Assembly (NCBI RefSeq): GCF_000170895.1
Contig: NZ_ABCS01000004.1
Coordinates: 120,848 to 184,847, forward strand
Length of the DNA stretch: 64,000 bases
Direction of reading: 5' to 3'
DNA from: Plesiocystis pacifica SIR-1
GTDB taxonomy: Bacteria; Myxococcota_A; Polyangia; Nannocystales; Nannocystaceae
Both the position numbers and the translations under genes were made by a program. The notes below the pieces were generated by a model that saw nothing but the letters and a program-made list of their open reading frames with translations, had not been told where the DNA came from and ran no database searches. Of the stretch, positions 16,385 through 24,256 are shown piece by piece (positions within the stretch are counted from its first letter, which is position 1; each line of letters begins with the position of its first letter).

Positions 16385-17698
16385 TTAGCGAATCCAGCCC
16401 TCGCCCGACTCGGCCACGGCCCGCGCCCGGCTGAGCTCGGGCTCGGGCCAGGGCTCCTCGATGAGCTCGTAGATGGCGTGGTCGAAGGGGTCGCCCGAGG
16501 CCGCCTCGCGCAGCTCGACGCGCTCGCGTCGACCCTCGCGCAGGAGCTCGAGGGCGCGGTGGTGGCAATAAGGGTTGTTGCCGCGGCGACCAAAGAGCAC
16601 GTGCCCGGTCCAGGTGCAGCCGGCCTTGCAGATCGGCGCGTAGTAGCAGCTGGCGCAGCGCCCCCAGAGCTCCTCGGTGCCCCGCTCTCGGTTGAAGCGC
16701 AGCGCGCTCGAGCGCTCCCAGATCGCGCGCAGGCTGTGGTCGCGGACGTTGGCCCCGACGTAGTCGGCCGTCGGCAGGGAGGGGCAGCCCTTGATGTCGC
16801 CGTTGGCCTCGATGCCCAGGGTCCGCGTGCCCGCCTCGCAGCCGGTCTGGTGGCCGTCGGGGTGATCCCAGCGCAGCAGCGCCTCGTAGGGTCCGAAGTA
16901 GCCGACGTTGCTCCCAGGCCACAGCCGGATGCCGAGCTCCCGACAGCGCCGGGCGATCCGAGCCGCCATGGGCATGAGCTCGATCATCTGCCAGGGCTGG
17001 AGCAGCAGCTCGGGGTGGTCGGCGGCGCGGCCCATGGCCACGGTGATCTGGATCTGCCAGCTGTGGATGCCCTTGGTCGCGATCACCTCGAGCAGGGCCT
17101 CGATGTCCCGGAGGTTCGAGCCGTTGAGCTGGGTGTTGACCGAGCGCGGGATGCCGGCGGCGGCGAGGTTGTCGAGGGCGGCCATGGCCGCGGCGTAGCT
17201 GCCCTTGAGGTTGCGCTGGTAGTCGTGCTCGGCCTCGAGGCCGTCGATGGACACGGACACGCTCTGGATCCCGGCGGCCTTGGCCAGGGCGACGCGCTCG
17301 GGGTCGAGGCCGCGGCCGCCGGTGGTCATGGTCGTCGAGATGCCGGCGTCGGTGAGCGCCCGGGCGATGCGGTGCCAGTCCGCGCGCAGGTAGGCCTCGC
17401 CGCCGATGACCGTGGTCTCCTGGACGCCCATCTCGGCCATCTGGGTGACGAGCTCGAGGGCCTCCTCGGTGCTCAGCTCGTCGGGGCGGGCCTTCCCCGC
17501 CCGGCTGCCGCAGTGGCGGCAGGCCAGGTCGCAGCGCAGGGTCAGCTCCCACACGGCGTACTCGGGGCGCGCGAGGGTGTCGCACTCGCGGGTCTGCTCG
17601 GCCAGGGGCAGGCGGAGCTTGCCGTCGGATCGGCCACGGCCGTCGAGGACGGGCAGGGAGGGGCCCCGGCGCGCGGGGGAGTCGCTCGAGGTCGACAT
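16385..17698 (-). CDS. Radical SAM enzyme with SPASM domain
   Basis: A 437-aa protein. The radical SAM cluster motif is CDLACRHC (CxxxCxxC) near residue 55, with SAM-contacting segments ETTVIGGEAYL and a SVSIDGLEAEHD strand. The C-terminal SPASM region has GCEAGTRTLGIEANGDIKGC, then CASCYYAPICKAGCTW and a final C in NPYCHH, giving ligands for auxiliary Fe-S clusters. SPASM enzymes modify peptides or protein side chains. It starts 20 bp after a gene for a zinc-ribbon, membrane-anchored protein with repeated KYGAP motifs, which is the obvious substrate candidate. No peptidase or export gene is adjacent. Confidence 0.9.
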   Translation of the reverse strand: MSTSSDSPARRGPSLPVLDGRGRSDGKLRLPLAEQTRECDTLARPEYAVWELTLRCDLACRHCGSRAGKARPDELSTEEALELVTQMAEMGVQETTVIGGEAYLRADWHRIARALTDAGISTTMTTGGRGLDPERVALAKAAGIQSVSVSIDGLEAEHDYQRNLKGSYAAAMAALDNLAAAGIPRSVNTQLNGSNLRDIEALLEVIATKGIHSWQIQITVAMGRAADHPELLLQPWQMIELMPMAARIARRCRELGIRLWPGSNVGYFGPYEALLRWDHPDGHQTGCEAGTRTLGIEANGDIKGCPSLPTADYVGANVRDHSLRAIWERSSALRFNRERGTEELWGRCASCYYAPICKAGCTWTGHVLFGRRGNNPYCHHRALELLREGRRERVELREAASGDPFDHAIYELIEEPWPEPELSRARAVAESGEGWIR

Positions 17699-17718
17699 GG
17701 GCTCCGCTCGGGGTCCGC

Positions 17719-18219
17719 TCAGAAGGGCCCGTCGTCGTTCACGGGCGAGGGGGCGCCGTACTTCTTCTTGGGTCGGGGCGCGCCGTACTTGGTCTGGAGC
17801 TTGGGCTTGTCGGCCTTGGGGTCCTTGGGGTCGGGCTTGGGGTCTGCCGTCGCGCCGGTGTCCGTGCCTTCGCTGCCGCCCCCGGCGGTCTCGGCCCCGG
17901 TCTCGGCTCCCGTCTCGGCTCCGCCCGTCGTGTCGGAGCCAGTGTCGGCGGCCTCGGGCTCCGCGGGCGTGGGCGTCTCGACCTCTCGCTTGGAGCCGTC
18001 GTCGGCAGGCGCGGCCGTCGACGCGGGCTCGGGCTCGGGCTTGGTGTCCTTGCCGGAGTCACAGCTGACGCTCCCGATCAGGCACAGTCCGAGGAGCAGC
18101 GCGGACGCGGCCCCAAAGCGCCCGCCGGTGGTCAACCCGGGCTGGCCGCAAAAGGGGCAGTCGGGCTCGCTGGCGAGGACGTGGCGACGGCAGCTCGGAC
18201 ACTGGATCAGGCGCGGCAC
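17719..18219 (-). CDS. Zinc-ribbon/membrane-anchored protein with C-terminal KYGAP repeats (putative radical SAM substrate)
   Basis: A 166-aa protein, GTG start. Domains in order: a zinc ribbon (CPSCRRH...CPFCGQPG, residues 7-28); a hydrophobic segment of about 20 residues ending GSVSC, either a membrane anchor or an atypical lipobox; a long low-complexity linker of Glu, Thr, Gly, Ala, Asp and Pro; and a basic tail with KYGAPRPKKKYGAPSP before NDDGPF*. The zinc ribbon would stay in the cytoplasm and the tail outside, or the tail would be modified before export. It is first in a two-gene unit with the radical SAM/SPASM enzyme. Modification of the Tyr or Lys of KYGAP is a hypothesis from context only. 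Confidence 0.75.
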   Translation of the reverse strand: MPRLIQCPSCRRHVLASEPDCPFCGQPGLTTGGRFGAASALLLGLCLIGSVSCDSGKDTKPEPEPASTAAPADDGSKREVETPTPAEPEAADTGSDTTGGAETGAETGAETAGGGSEGTDTGATADPKPDPKDPKADKPKLQTKYGAPRPKKKYGAPSPVNDDGPF

Positions 18220-18307
18220 GGCTCCATCCTAACACGCCCCCCTCGATCGAGCGGGCGGCGGCGGGGGCTCGCTTGCGATCGATCGGCTTGGTCCTACCTT
18301 CCCGGCC

Positions 18308-18883
18308 ATGACGACGCCCCACCCACCGCCGCGCATCCCCCGGTCTCAGTGGAGCTCGCACCGCAATTACCCCGCTCAGCTGCTCTTGCTCGGCTCGCAC
18401 CGGAACTTTCGGTCCATCAGCCAGCGCCTGATCGAGGCCGCGGACGAGGGCGTGGACGCGCGCCGGATCGCGTGGGTGTTCGAGCGCTGGCTGATGGGCA
18501 TGCACTCCCACGAGGGCTACGAGGAGGGCAAGCTCTACCCCTACCTCGAGGCTCGGCACGGGGCGGCCCTCGAGCACTTGCGGGAGGGCCACGCGCAGCT
18601 GCGCGCGGCTCAGGTCCGGGTCTGGGCCGCGCTCGGTCGCAGCCTCGGGCTCGAGGTCGAGGGAGAGGGCGTCGTCGCGCTCGAGGAGACGGTGGAGGGC
18701 GAGACCCTCGCGGCCGCGCTGCGGGTCCACGACACGATGCTCGACGCGCACCTCGAGGCCGAAGAGGACGCCGTGATCCCGCTGTTGCTGGAGATGGAGC
18801 GGGCGGAGTTCGAGCGCTACGTCGAGCAGCCCATCGACGCGCTGCTGCCCGCGAGCCTCGCTGTCGACCGAGCCGTGGTGTAG
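18308..18883 (+). CDS. Hemerythrin-like (HHE) domain protein
   Basis: A 191-aa soluble protein made of a four-helix bundle. Candidate iron ligands are well placed: His in LLGSHRNFRS (about 31), MHSHEGYEEGKLYPYLE (about 66-80), the EGHAQLR His (about 94) and HDTMLDAHLEAEEDAVIP (about 142-158). This order matches hemerythrin HHE proteins, which bind O2, NO or iron at a di-iron site and act in redox sensing or iron handling. There is no sensor or output domain. It is followed 9 bp later by a membrane-protein gene in the same direction. Confidence 0.85.
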   Translation: MTTPHPPPRIPRSQWSSHRNYPAQLLLLGSHRNFRSISQRLIEAADEGVDARRIAWVFERWLMGMHSHEGYEEGKLYPYLEARHGAALEHLREGHAQLRAAQVRVWAALGRSLGLEVEGEGVVALEETVEGETLAAALRVHDTMLDAHLEAEEDAVIPLLLEMERAEFERYVEQPIDALLPASLAVDRAVV

Positions 18884-18892
18884 CGTGGTGGG

Positions 18893-19489
18893 GTGCAAGC
18901 GCGCTCTCGTCCCGCCCTGTGTCTGACGATCTGCGTGGTCCTCGGGCTGGGGACGCCGAGCGCGGTGTGGGCCGCTCCGGCGGCGGAAGGGCAGGCGAGC
19001 TCAGAGACCGAGGTGGCCCCAGCGCCCGCGCCGACTCCTCCACCGCCCGTCGCCGCCCCGGCGGTCGACCCCGCGAACTACCGCATGGTCCTCGCGGGCG
19101 ACATCGTGGTCGGCGTCGGCGGGCTGGGCTTCGTGCTCATGGCCGCGGGCCTGGTCCTGCGCAGCGACGCGAGCCGGCGCCTCGACGCCGCCGAGGCCTC
19201 GCCCATGCCGGACGACGAGCGGATCGCCGCCCAGTCCCAGCGCGTGAGCCTGGGGACGGGCCTGGCCCTCGGCGGGGGGATCGCGGCGGCGGTGTGCCTG
19301 ACGACCGGGGTGACGCTCATCGCCGTGGGCCGTCGACGGGAGCGCCTGCGTCGAGACGGGCTGTTGCGGGGGGCGCAGGGCCGACGCTTCGAGCACGGCT
19401 TCGAGCCTTGGGTGCTCGCCAGCCCCGTCCCCGCCGGGGCGCGCCTGGCCCCCGCCGGCTTGGGCCTGCGCTGGCAGCTGCGCCTGTGA
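18893..19489 (+). CDS. Signal-peptide-bearing membrane protein with Pro-rich spacer
   Basis: A 198-aa protein, GTG start. It has a signal peptide ending near VWAAPAA, a spacer of alternating Ala and Pro (APAPAPTPPPPVAAPA), two transmembrane helices (MVLAGDIVVGVGGLGFVLMA and TGLALGGGIAAAVCLTTGVT) separated by a short charged loop, and a basic C-terminal region. Such two-helix proteins with an APxP spacer are frequent in myxobacteria and have no assigned role. It is probably co-transcribed with the hemerythrin-like gene. Confidence 0.7.
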   Translation: MQARSRPALCLTICVVLGLGTPSAVWAAPAAEGQASSETEVAPAPAPTPPPPVAAPAVDPANYRMVLAGDIVVGVGGLGFVLMAAGLVLRSDASRRLDAAEASPMPDDERIAAQSQRVSLGTGLALGGGIAAAVCLTTGVTLIAVGRRRERLRRDGLLRGAQGRRFEHGFEPWVLASPVPAGARLAPAGLGLRWQLRL

Positions 19490-19498
19490 GCGGGGCGC

Positions 19499-21070
19499 TC
19501 AACGCTTGAAGCGCATGCGCAGCGTGGTCGGGTTGGGCCCGTAGTCGTCGATCTCTTTTTTGTGCTTCTCGCTGTACCAGGTCCGGCTGGACTGCTGCTC
19601 GTGGAAGGTCTGGCCGGCCTTGGTGTGCGGCCCGTACATCTGGAACATCCAGTCCTCGTTGCTCCCGGGCGTACCCGTGGCGAAGTTCTCGAGGGTGACC
19701 ATGTCGCCGCCGCTCTCGAGCACGACGGCGCCCCAGTGATAAATCCACGCCGCCTTGGTGCCCGAGGCGTACTCGTCGCGGTTGGACACGATCACGTGGG
19801 ACTCGCCGATCTCCGGGGCGGCGTACTTGTTGATGCCGACGACGCGATCGAAGTTGTCGCGCAGCGTGTCCGAGAGCTTCATGTACTTCTTCCACGCGGA
19901 CTTGAGGGTCCCGTCGGTGATGTCGCGGAAGATCTCGCGCAGGGCCCCGTGGGGGCTGTTGAGCAGCACGTTGTGGTCGCCGCCGGTGTAGGTGTACTTG
20001 TCCTCGTACTTGCGCGGGGTGGTCTCTTTCTCCCCGCCGTCCTTGACGTAGCGGCTCACGGCGCCGTGCCAGTTCCGTTTGGTCTCGGACTTGGTGTAGA
20101 CCGCCGAGGTCGAGCCGTGCTCGTCCGAGCCCATGATCTCGTGGGCCGCGTAGCCGCAGTCGGCCATGTAGGAGATGTCCTTGCCCGACTGCTTCCACCG
20201 GTTGGTCGGGACCACGCGCTTGAGGGTGTGGGTCTGCTGGCCCTCGTCGGTGACGGTGATCTCCTCGTCGCCCGGGGTGAACTTGGCCCCGGCGCCTTGC
20301 TCCTTCAAAATTTTGTTGGCCGCCTCCATCACGCCCGCGGTCGCAAAGCAGTCCTTGGAGCCGAAGTAGGACGGCTGCGCGACGGCCATCAGCCCGTCGT
20401 CGGACACGCGGAAGCTGAAGCCCTCGCTCGAGTCGTAGTCGGTCCACTTGTCCGTGGCCGGCCAGCTCTCGAAGCTGTTGGTGACGAAGCGCTGGACCGG
20501 GCCCGCGCTGCTCGAGCTGCCCTCACCAGCGCTGCGCTCCCCGCCAGACCGGGAGGCCCCAGCGCGCGCCGCCTTCGAGCCCATGTCCTCGGCCTCGCGC
20601 TCGAGGCTGGGGCTGTCGTTGATGGCCACGCCGCCGGCCTGGCTGGTCGCGCGCACGCGCCCGGCCTTTTGCTGGGCGACGTGCCAGGCCTCGTGGGGCA
20701 GGTGGTCCATGCCCTTGGGGCCGAGGTGGATGTCCGTGCCCTGGGTGAAGGCGCGGGCGCGGACCTGGCTGGGCGCGGGCGAGTCGTGGTGCACGCGGAC
20801 GTCGGACATGTCGAAGCCCGAGAGCTGCTCCACGCCCGCGCGCAGCGAGCTCGGCAAGCTCGTGGTCCGCGGCCGCGTCCGCGCCAGAGACAGGTTGCCG
20901 TCGACGTCCGGGCTCACCTCGCGGACCCGCTGGATCGGCGCCTGGGTGGCGGACTGGACGTAGGCCAGGGTGTCCGCGGCGTAGCGCGGCGCTCGGGTCG
21001 GGCCGTCGCTGGGGTCCGCGCTCCGGGGCGCCGAGGAGCTCGAGGGCCGGTGGAGCCGTTGCGCGCGCAT
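19499..21070 (-). CDS. DUF4157 (eCIS-core) protein with C-terminal effector-like domain
   Basis: A 523-aa protein. Residues about 70-165 match the DUF4157/eCIS-core domain: SLRAGVEQLSGFDMSDVRVH, FTQGTDIHLGPK, then the zinc-peptidase motif HEAWH at 126-130 in LPHEAWHVAQQKAGRV, and a REAEDMG segment. A disordered Ser/Gly stretch with a PVQR motif (about 191-194) links it to a 330-residue C-terminal domain. That domain has Cys241 (KDCFATAG), Cys305 (DCGYAAHEIMG) and a late HWGAVVLESGGDMVTLENFA strand, a layout reminiscent of papain-like or transglutaminase folds. DUF4157 proteins are typical cargo of extracellular contractile injection systems. No eCIS sheath, tube or baseplate genes are in this window. 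There is no signal peptide. Confidence 0.85.
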   Translation of the reverse strand: MRAQRLHRPSSSSAPRSADPSDGPTRAPRYAADTLAYVQSATQAPIQRVREVSPDVDGNLSLARTRPRTTSLPSSLRAGVEQLSGFDMSDVRVHHDSPAPSQVRARAFTQGTDIHLGPKGMDHLPHEAWHVAQQKAGRVRATSQAGGVAINDSPSLEREAEDMGSKAARAGASRSGGERSAGEGSSSSAGPVQRFVTNSFESWPATDKWTDYDSSEGFSFRVSDDGLMAVAQPSYFGSKDCFATAGVMEAANKILKEQGAGAKFTPGDEEITVTDEGQQTHTLKRVVPTNRWKQSGKDISYMADCGYAAHEIMGSDEHGSTSAVYTKSETKRNWHGAVSRYVKDGGEKETTPRKYEDKYTYTGGDHNVLLNSPHGALREIFRDITDGTLKSAWKKYMKLSDTLRDNFDRVVGINKYAAPEIGESHVIVSNRDEYASGTKAAWIYHWGAVVLESGGDMVTLENFATGTPGSNEDWMFQMYGPHTKAGQTFHEQQSSRTWYSEKHKKEIDDYGPNPTTLRMRFKR

Positions 21071-21165
21071 GTCCCATCAGAGCACGGGGGAGGGTCTGAG
21101 CAAAGCGCTGGCCCGCTCGAGCGGCCGACACCGGTTACGGCGCCGATCTCCCGCGACACCTCGGG

Positions 21166-22167
21166 TCAGAACACGTCGATGTAGAAGTCTTCGATGGTGA
21201 GTCCGGTGCCGGCGTCGGCGAGCTCGAAGCCGCCCTGGACGCTCTGCAGGTACATCGAGGGCGTCACCACGCCCTCGGCGACGGCGTCCTGGATGAACTC
21301 GTTGAGGTCGAACTCCCACACGCCCATGGTCGTCTCGGGCACGTAGCTGATCACCGTCGCGTTGCCGTTGGGGCCGATGAAGCGGTGGAAGGTCTTGCCC
21401 CCGATGTTCGTCGAGCCGGCCGCGGAGCAGGACTCGACGAAGGTCGGCGGCGCGCCCCCGCAGCTCCAGCCCTCCCCGGGCCCGTTGATGGGGTTGAGGC
21501 TCTTGCCGTCGAACCACACCATCAGGTAGGTGTCCGGCGAACCCCCGGAGTAGTTCTCGGCGTTGGTGAAGTAGACGTCGTAGGTCGAGTTGCCCGCGTA
21601 GCCCATGCCGACGGCGTTGGACATCATCCCGGTGAACACGTGGCTGATCTCGCTGACGGCGATGGGCATGCCGCTGTTCGCCGTGGGCTCGCCGCCGTAG
21701 GCCGTGCCCTTGTAGACCGAGGGGTAGGAGGCGACGTCCCAGGGGTTGCCGCCGCCGGGGTGGACGATCGAGTCGATGGTGAACACGTTGCCGCCGCCGA
21801 CGGTGATGACCTGCTCCGCGCCGCCCCAGGGGTTGGTCTGGACCTTGTACTCGTCGTCCCCGATGTTGATGGTCATCGTGGTGAAGCCGTCGACGGTGCC
21901 GCCGCCGGCGATGGGCTGGCCGAAGCCCGAGGGCGTGGGCGCCCCGGAGTCGGTGCCCGAAGACTCGCTCGAGCCCTCGCCGTCGTCGGTGCTGTCGCCG
22001 CTGCTGCTGCCGCCCTCGTCGGAGTTCGAGTCGCCGCCGTCGATGCTGGTCTCGCCGTCGAAGCCCGCCTCGTCGGTGTCGGGCCCATAGTTGTTGCAGG
22101 CAGGCGCGAGGGTCAGGAGGCCGGAGGCGACGACGGCGGATGAGACAGTGAGCGTGCGGCGAGACAT
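21166..22167 (-). CDS. Lipoprotein with GH12-like (xyloglucanase/endoglucanase) domain
   Basis: A 333-aa protein from ATG 22167. The signal peptide ends APAC (degenerate lipobox), followed by a Ser/Asp/Glu/Gly linker of about 50 residues. The rest resembles the GH12 beta-jelly-roll: YPSVYKGTAYGG, SNAVGMGYAGNSTYDVYFTN, DTYLMVWFDGK and a closing YLQSVQGGFELADAGTGLTI. In GH12 the nucleophile Glu lies in a YELM(I/V)W motif; here that reads TYLMVW, so the nucleophile appears to be lost, whereas the acid/base Glu position (GGFEL) is kept. It may bind rather than cut polysaccharide. The start is preceded by an attenuator-like terminator. Confidence 0.65.
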   Translation of the reverse strand: MSRRTLTVSSAVVASGLLTLAPACNNYGPDTDEAGFDGETSIDGGDSNSDEGGSSSGDSTDDGEGSSESSGTDSGAPTPSGFGQPIAGGGTVDGFTTMTINIGDDEYKVQTNPWGGAEQVITVGGGNVFTIDSIVHPGGGNPWDVASYPSVYKGTAYGGEPTANSGMPIAVSEISHVFTGMMSNAVGMGYAGNSTYDVYFTNAENYSGGSPDTYLMVWFDGKSLNPINGPGEGWSCGGAPPTFVESCSAAGSTNIGGKTFHRFIGPNGNATVISYVPETTMGVWEFDLNEFIQDAVAEGVVTPSMYLQSVQGGFELADAGTGLTIEDFYIDVF

Positions 22168-22242
22168 GGCTAGAGAGGGGCTGAGGGCGCTGGAGATCCA
22201 GCGAGCGGTCCCAAAGTGGGGGCGGGGTCGGCAGAGTGGATG

Positions 22243-22274
22243 AAAAAAAGCTCGCCCCCAGGGAAGGGGGGAGC
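22243..22274 (-). terminator. Intrinsic terminator/attenuator in leader of the GH12-like gene
   Basis: Read on the minus strand, GCTC and CCCCC pair with GGGGG and GAGC (one bulged base, short loop) and are followed at once by seven T residues. The hairpin lies about 75 nt upstream of the GH12-like start. No leftward gene ends to its right, since the next gene (sulfotransferase) runs rightward. A leader attenuator is therefore the simplest reading. Confidence 0.6.
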
Positions 22275-22370
22275 GCGCGATCGGGCCCGAAATGGCCACC
22301 AACGCCGTGTCTCGGGGCCCTGGACGCAGTTTGACCTTCGCCAGGGCCGCGCCTACCTTCGACGCGCACC

Positions 22371-23360
22371 GTGCCCGACCTCGATCCGAGCTTTCTGATC
22401 TGCAGCGAGCGCTCCGGCTCCAACCTCCTGCGCTCGATCCTCAACGCGCACTCGCAGATCCACGCCCCCCAGCCCATCCACCTCGGGGCGTTTTGGGAGC
22501 GGGCCGGAGAGTTCGGCGATCTCGGCGAAGATCGCCGTTGGCGCGCGCTGCTCGGGGCCGTGGTCGACTTCCTGGGGGAGTGGCGGGGCTCCCTCGGCGC
22601 GGGCTTGCAATTCGAGCTCGACGGCCTCGCCGAGGCCCTGAGCGAGCGCAGCTTCGCGGCGATCTACGGGCACATCTACGGCGAGGCCCTCGCGCGCTCG
22701 GGCAAGGCGAAGCTGTTCATCAAGGAGAACCACACGGCCCAGCGCGCGCCGCTGTTCCTCGCCGCCCATCCCCAGGCGCGCTTCGTGCTGCAGATCCGAG
22801 ACCCGCGCGACGTCGTGGCCTCGTGCAAGCGGATGACCCGCTACAAGTACGGCTCGGCCGAGGGCGCGACGGCGATGTGGCGCGCGGACCAGCGGGCGGC
22901 CCTCGAGCTCGCCGAGCGCCTGCCCGCCGAGCAGCTGTTCACGCTCCGCTACGAAGACCTGACGGCGAGCCCAGAGGCCGTGCTCTCGAAGCTGTGCGCC
23001 TTCCTGGGCGTGGACTACGAGGCCGGCATGCTCGAGTTTCACGGCAGCGAGGACGCGCGCCGGGCCGCCGACAACTCCGAGGCCTGGCGCAACCTCGCCC
23101 GCCCGCTCATGCGCGACAACAGCGGGCGTTACGCCCAGACCCTCACCCCCGAGGAAGTCGCGACGGTCGAGGCCGGGGCCGGAGCGCTCATGGCTCGGCT
23201 GGGCTACGCCGCGCAAGACCCGAGCCGCAGCCAGGCCGAGGCTGCTGGTGGAGACGCGAGCTTGCACCTCCAGCGCCTCGAAGACGGGTCGAGCGGGGCC
23301 TTGGTCCAGGCGGCCATCGACCGCCACCTGGGCCTGCTCGCGGGGGGCGGCCCGGGGTGA
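22371..23360 (+). CDS. Sulfotransferase
   Basis: A 329-aa protein, GTG start. It opens with the 5'-phosphosulfate loop SERSGSNLLRSILNAHSQIH and has the 3'-phosphate-binding strand FVLQIRDPRDVVASCKRM (about residues 138-155), then LRYEDLTASPEAVLSKLCAFLG. These are the hallmarks of PAPS-dependent sulfotransferases of the LPS/carbohydrate or small-molecule type. The acceptor is unknown. It is followed 6 bp later by a TauE/SafE permease, a family often linked to sulfur-containing anions, so the pair may share a sulfur-related role. Confidence 0.88.
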   Translation: MPDLDPSFLICSERSGSNLLRSILNAHSQIHAPQPIHLGAFWERAGEFGDLGEDRRWRALLGAVVDFLGEWRGSLGAGLQFELDGLAEALSERSFAAIYGHIYGEALARSGKAKLFIKENHTAQRAPLFLAAHPQARFVLQIRDPRDVVASCKRMTRYKYGSAEGATAMWRADQRAALELAERLPAEQLFTLRYEDLTASPEAVLSKLCAFLGVDYEAGMLEFHGSEDARRAADNSEAWRNLARPLMRDNSGRYAQTLTPEEVATVEAGAGALMARLGYAAQDPSRSQAEAAGGDASLHLQRLEDGSSGALVQAAIDRHLGLLAGGGPG

Positions 23361-23366
23361 GCCGGC

Positions 23367-24104
23367 GTGCTTGAGCTGGGACCGCTCGAGTGGGCGGCCC
23401 TGCTGGTCACGGGGCTGTGCGCCGCGACCTTGTCCGGCGTCCTCGGCATGGGCGGCGGGGTGACCCTGCTCGGGGTCATGACCGCGATCTTGCCCGCGCC
23501 CGTGGTCGTGCCGCTCCACGGCGTCGTCCAGCTGGTGTCCAACTTCACGCGCATGCTCGGGCTGATCCGGCACGTGACCTGGAAGATCGTCGCCGTGTTC
23601 GCGCCGCCCCTGCTGCTGGGCGTGGGCGGGGCCACGGCGCTGTGGTCTGGGGACAAGCTCAGCTACCTGCGCCCGGTCGTGGGCGTGTTGCTGATCGCCT
23701 TTTTGATCGTGCGCCGAAAGGCCCCCAGCCTGCGCGAGCCGCCGCTGTGGACCTACGCCCTGCTCGGCCTCGTCGCGGGCTTCGCCAGCGTGTGGATCGG
23801 CGCCGTCGGACCGCTCTTGGCCCCCTTCTTTTTGCGCGACGACTTCGAGTCCAAGGACGTCATCGCGACCAAGGCCGCGTGCATCTCGCTGACCCACGTG
23901 CTCAAGATCCCGGCCTTCCTGGTCCTGGGCTTCGACTTCCTCGGCTACGGGCCGCTGCTGCTCGGGCTGATCGCCGTGGTCATCGTCGGGACGCTGATCG
24001 GCCGGGCGATCCTCGAGCGCGTCGATCGCGACTGGTTCGAGCGCGCCTTCGAGGTGCTGCTCGGGCTGCTGGCGGTGTGGCTGATCGTCGGCGTGTTCCT
24101 GTAG
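23367..24104 (+). CDS. TauE/SafE-family anion permease
   Basis: A 245-aa membrane protein with about eight hydrophobic segments and the family signature at the N-terminus (GVLGMGGGVTLLGVMTAILP) repeated in altered form in the second half (FASVWIGAVGPLLAPFFLRD). The GTG start lies 6 bp after the sulfotransferase stop. TauE/SafE proteins export or import sulfite, sulfonates, sulfoacetate and related anions. Coupling to the sulfotransferase supports a sulfur-compound substrate, but this is inference. Confidence 0.85.
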   Translation: MLELGPLEWAALLVTGLCAATLSGVLGMGGGVTLLGVMTAILPAPVVVPLHGVVQLVSNFTRMLGLIRHVTWKIVAVFAPPLLLGVGGATALWSGDKLSYLRPVVGVLLIAFLIVRRKAPSLREPPLWTYALLGLVAGFASVWIGAVGPLLAPFFLRDDFESKDVIATKAACISLTHVLKIPAFLVLGFDFLGYGPLLLGLIAVVIVGTLIGRAILERVDRDWFERAFEVLLGLLAVWLIVGVFL

Positions 24105-24256
24105 ACGTCCGCGCGACCCGCCTCGATGGGGAGTGGACCTGGGGCCAGCACCTCTCCTCGATGTCTGGGCTGGGGTCGATCTGCGGTCCAGGGGCGCCGA
24201 CGAGCGAGGCCGGCGCGGCGAGCCTTCGCTATGCTCTGAGGGCGACGCGAGGCGCC

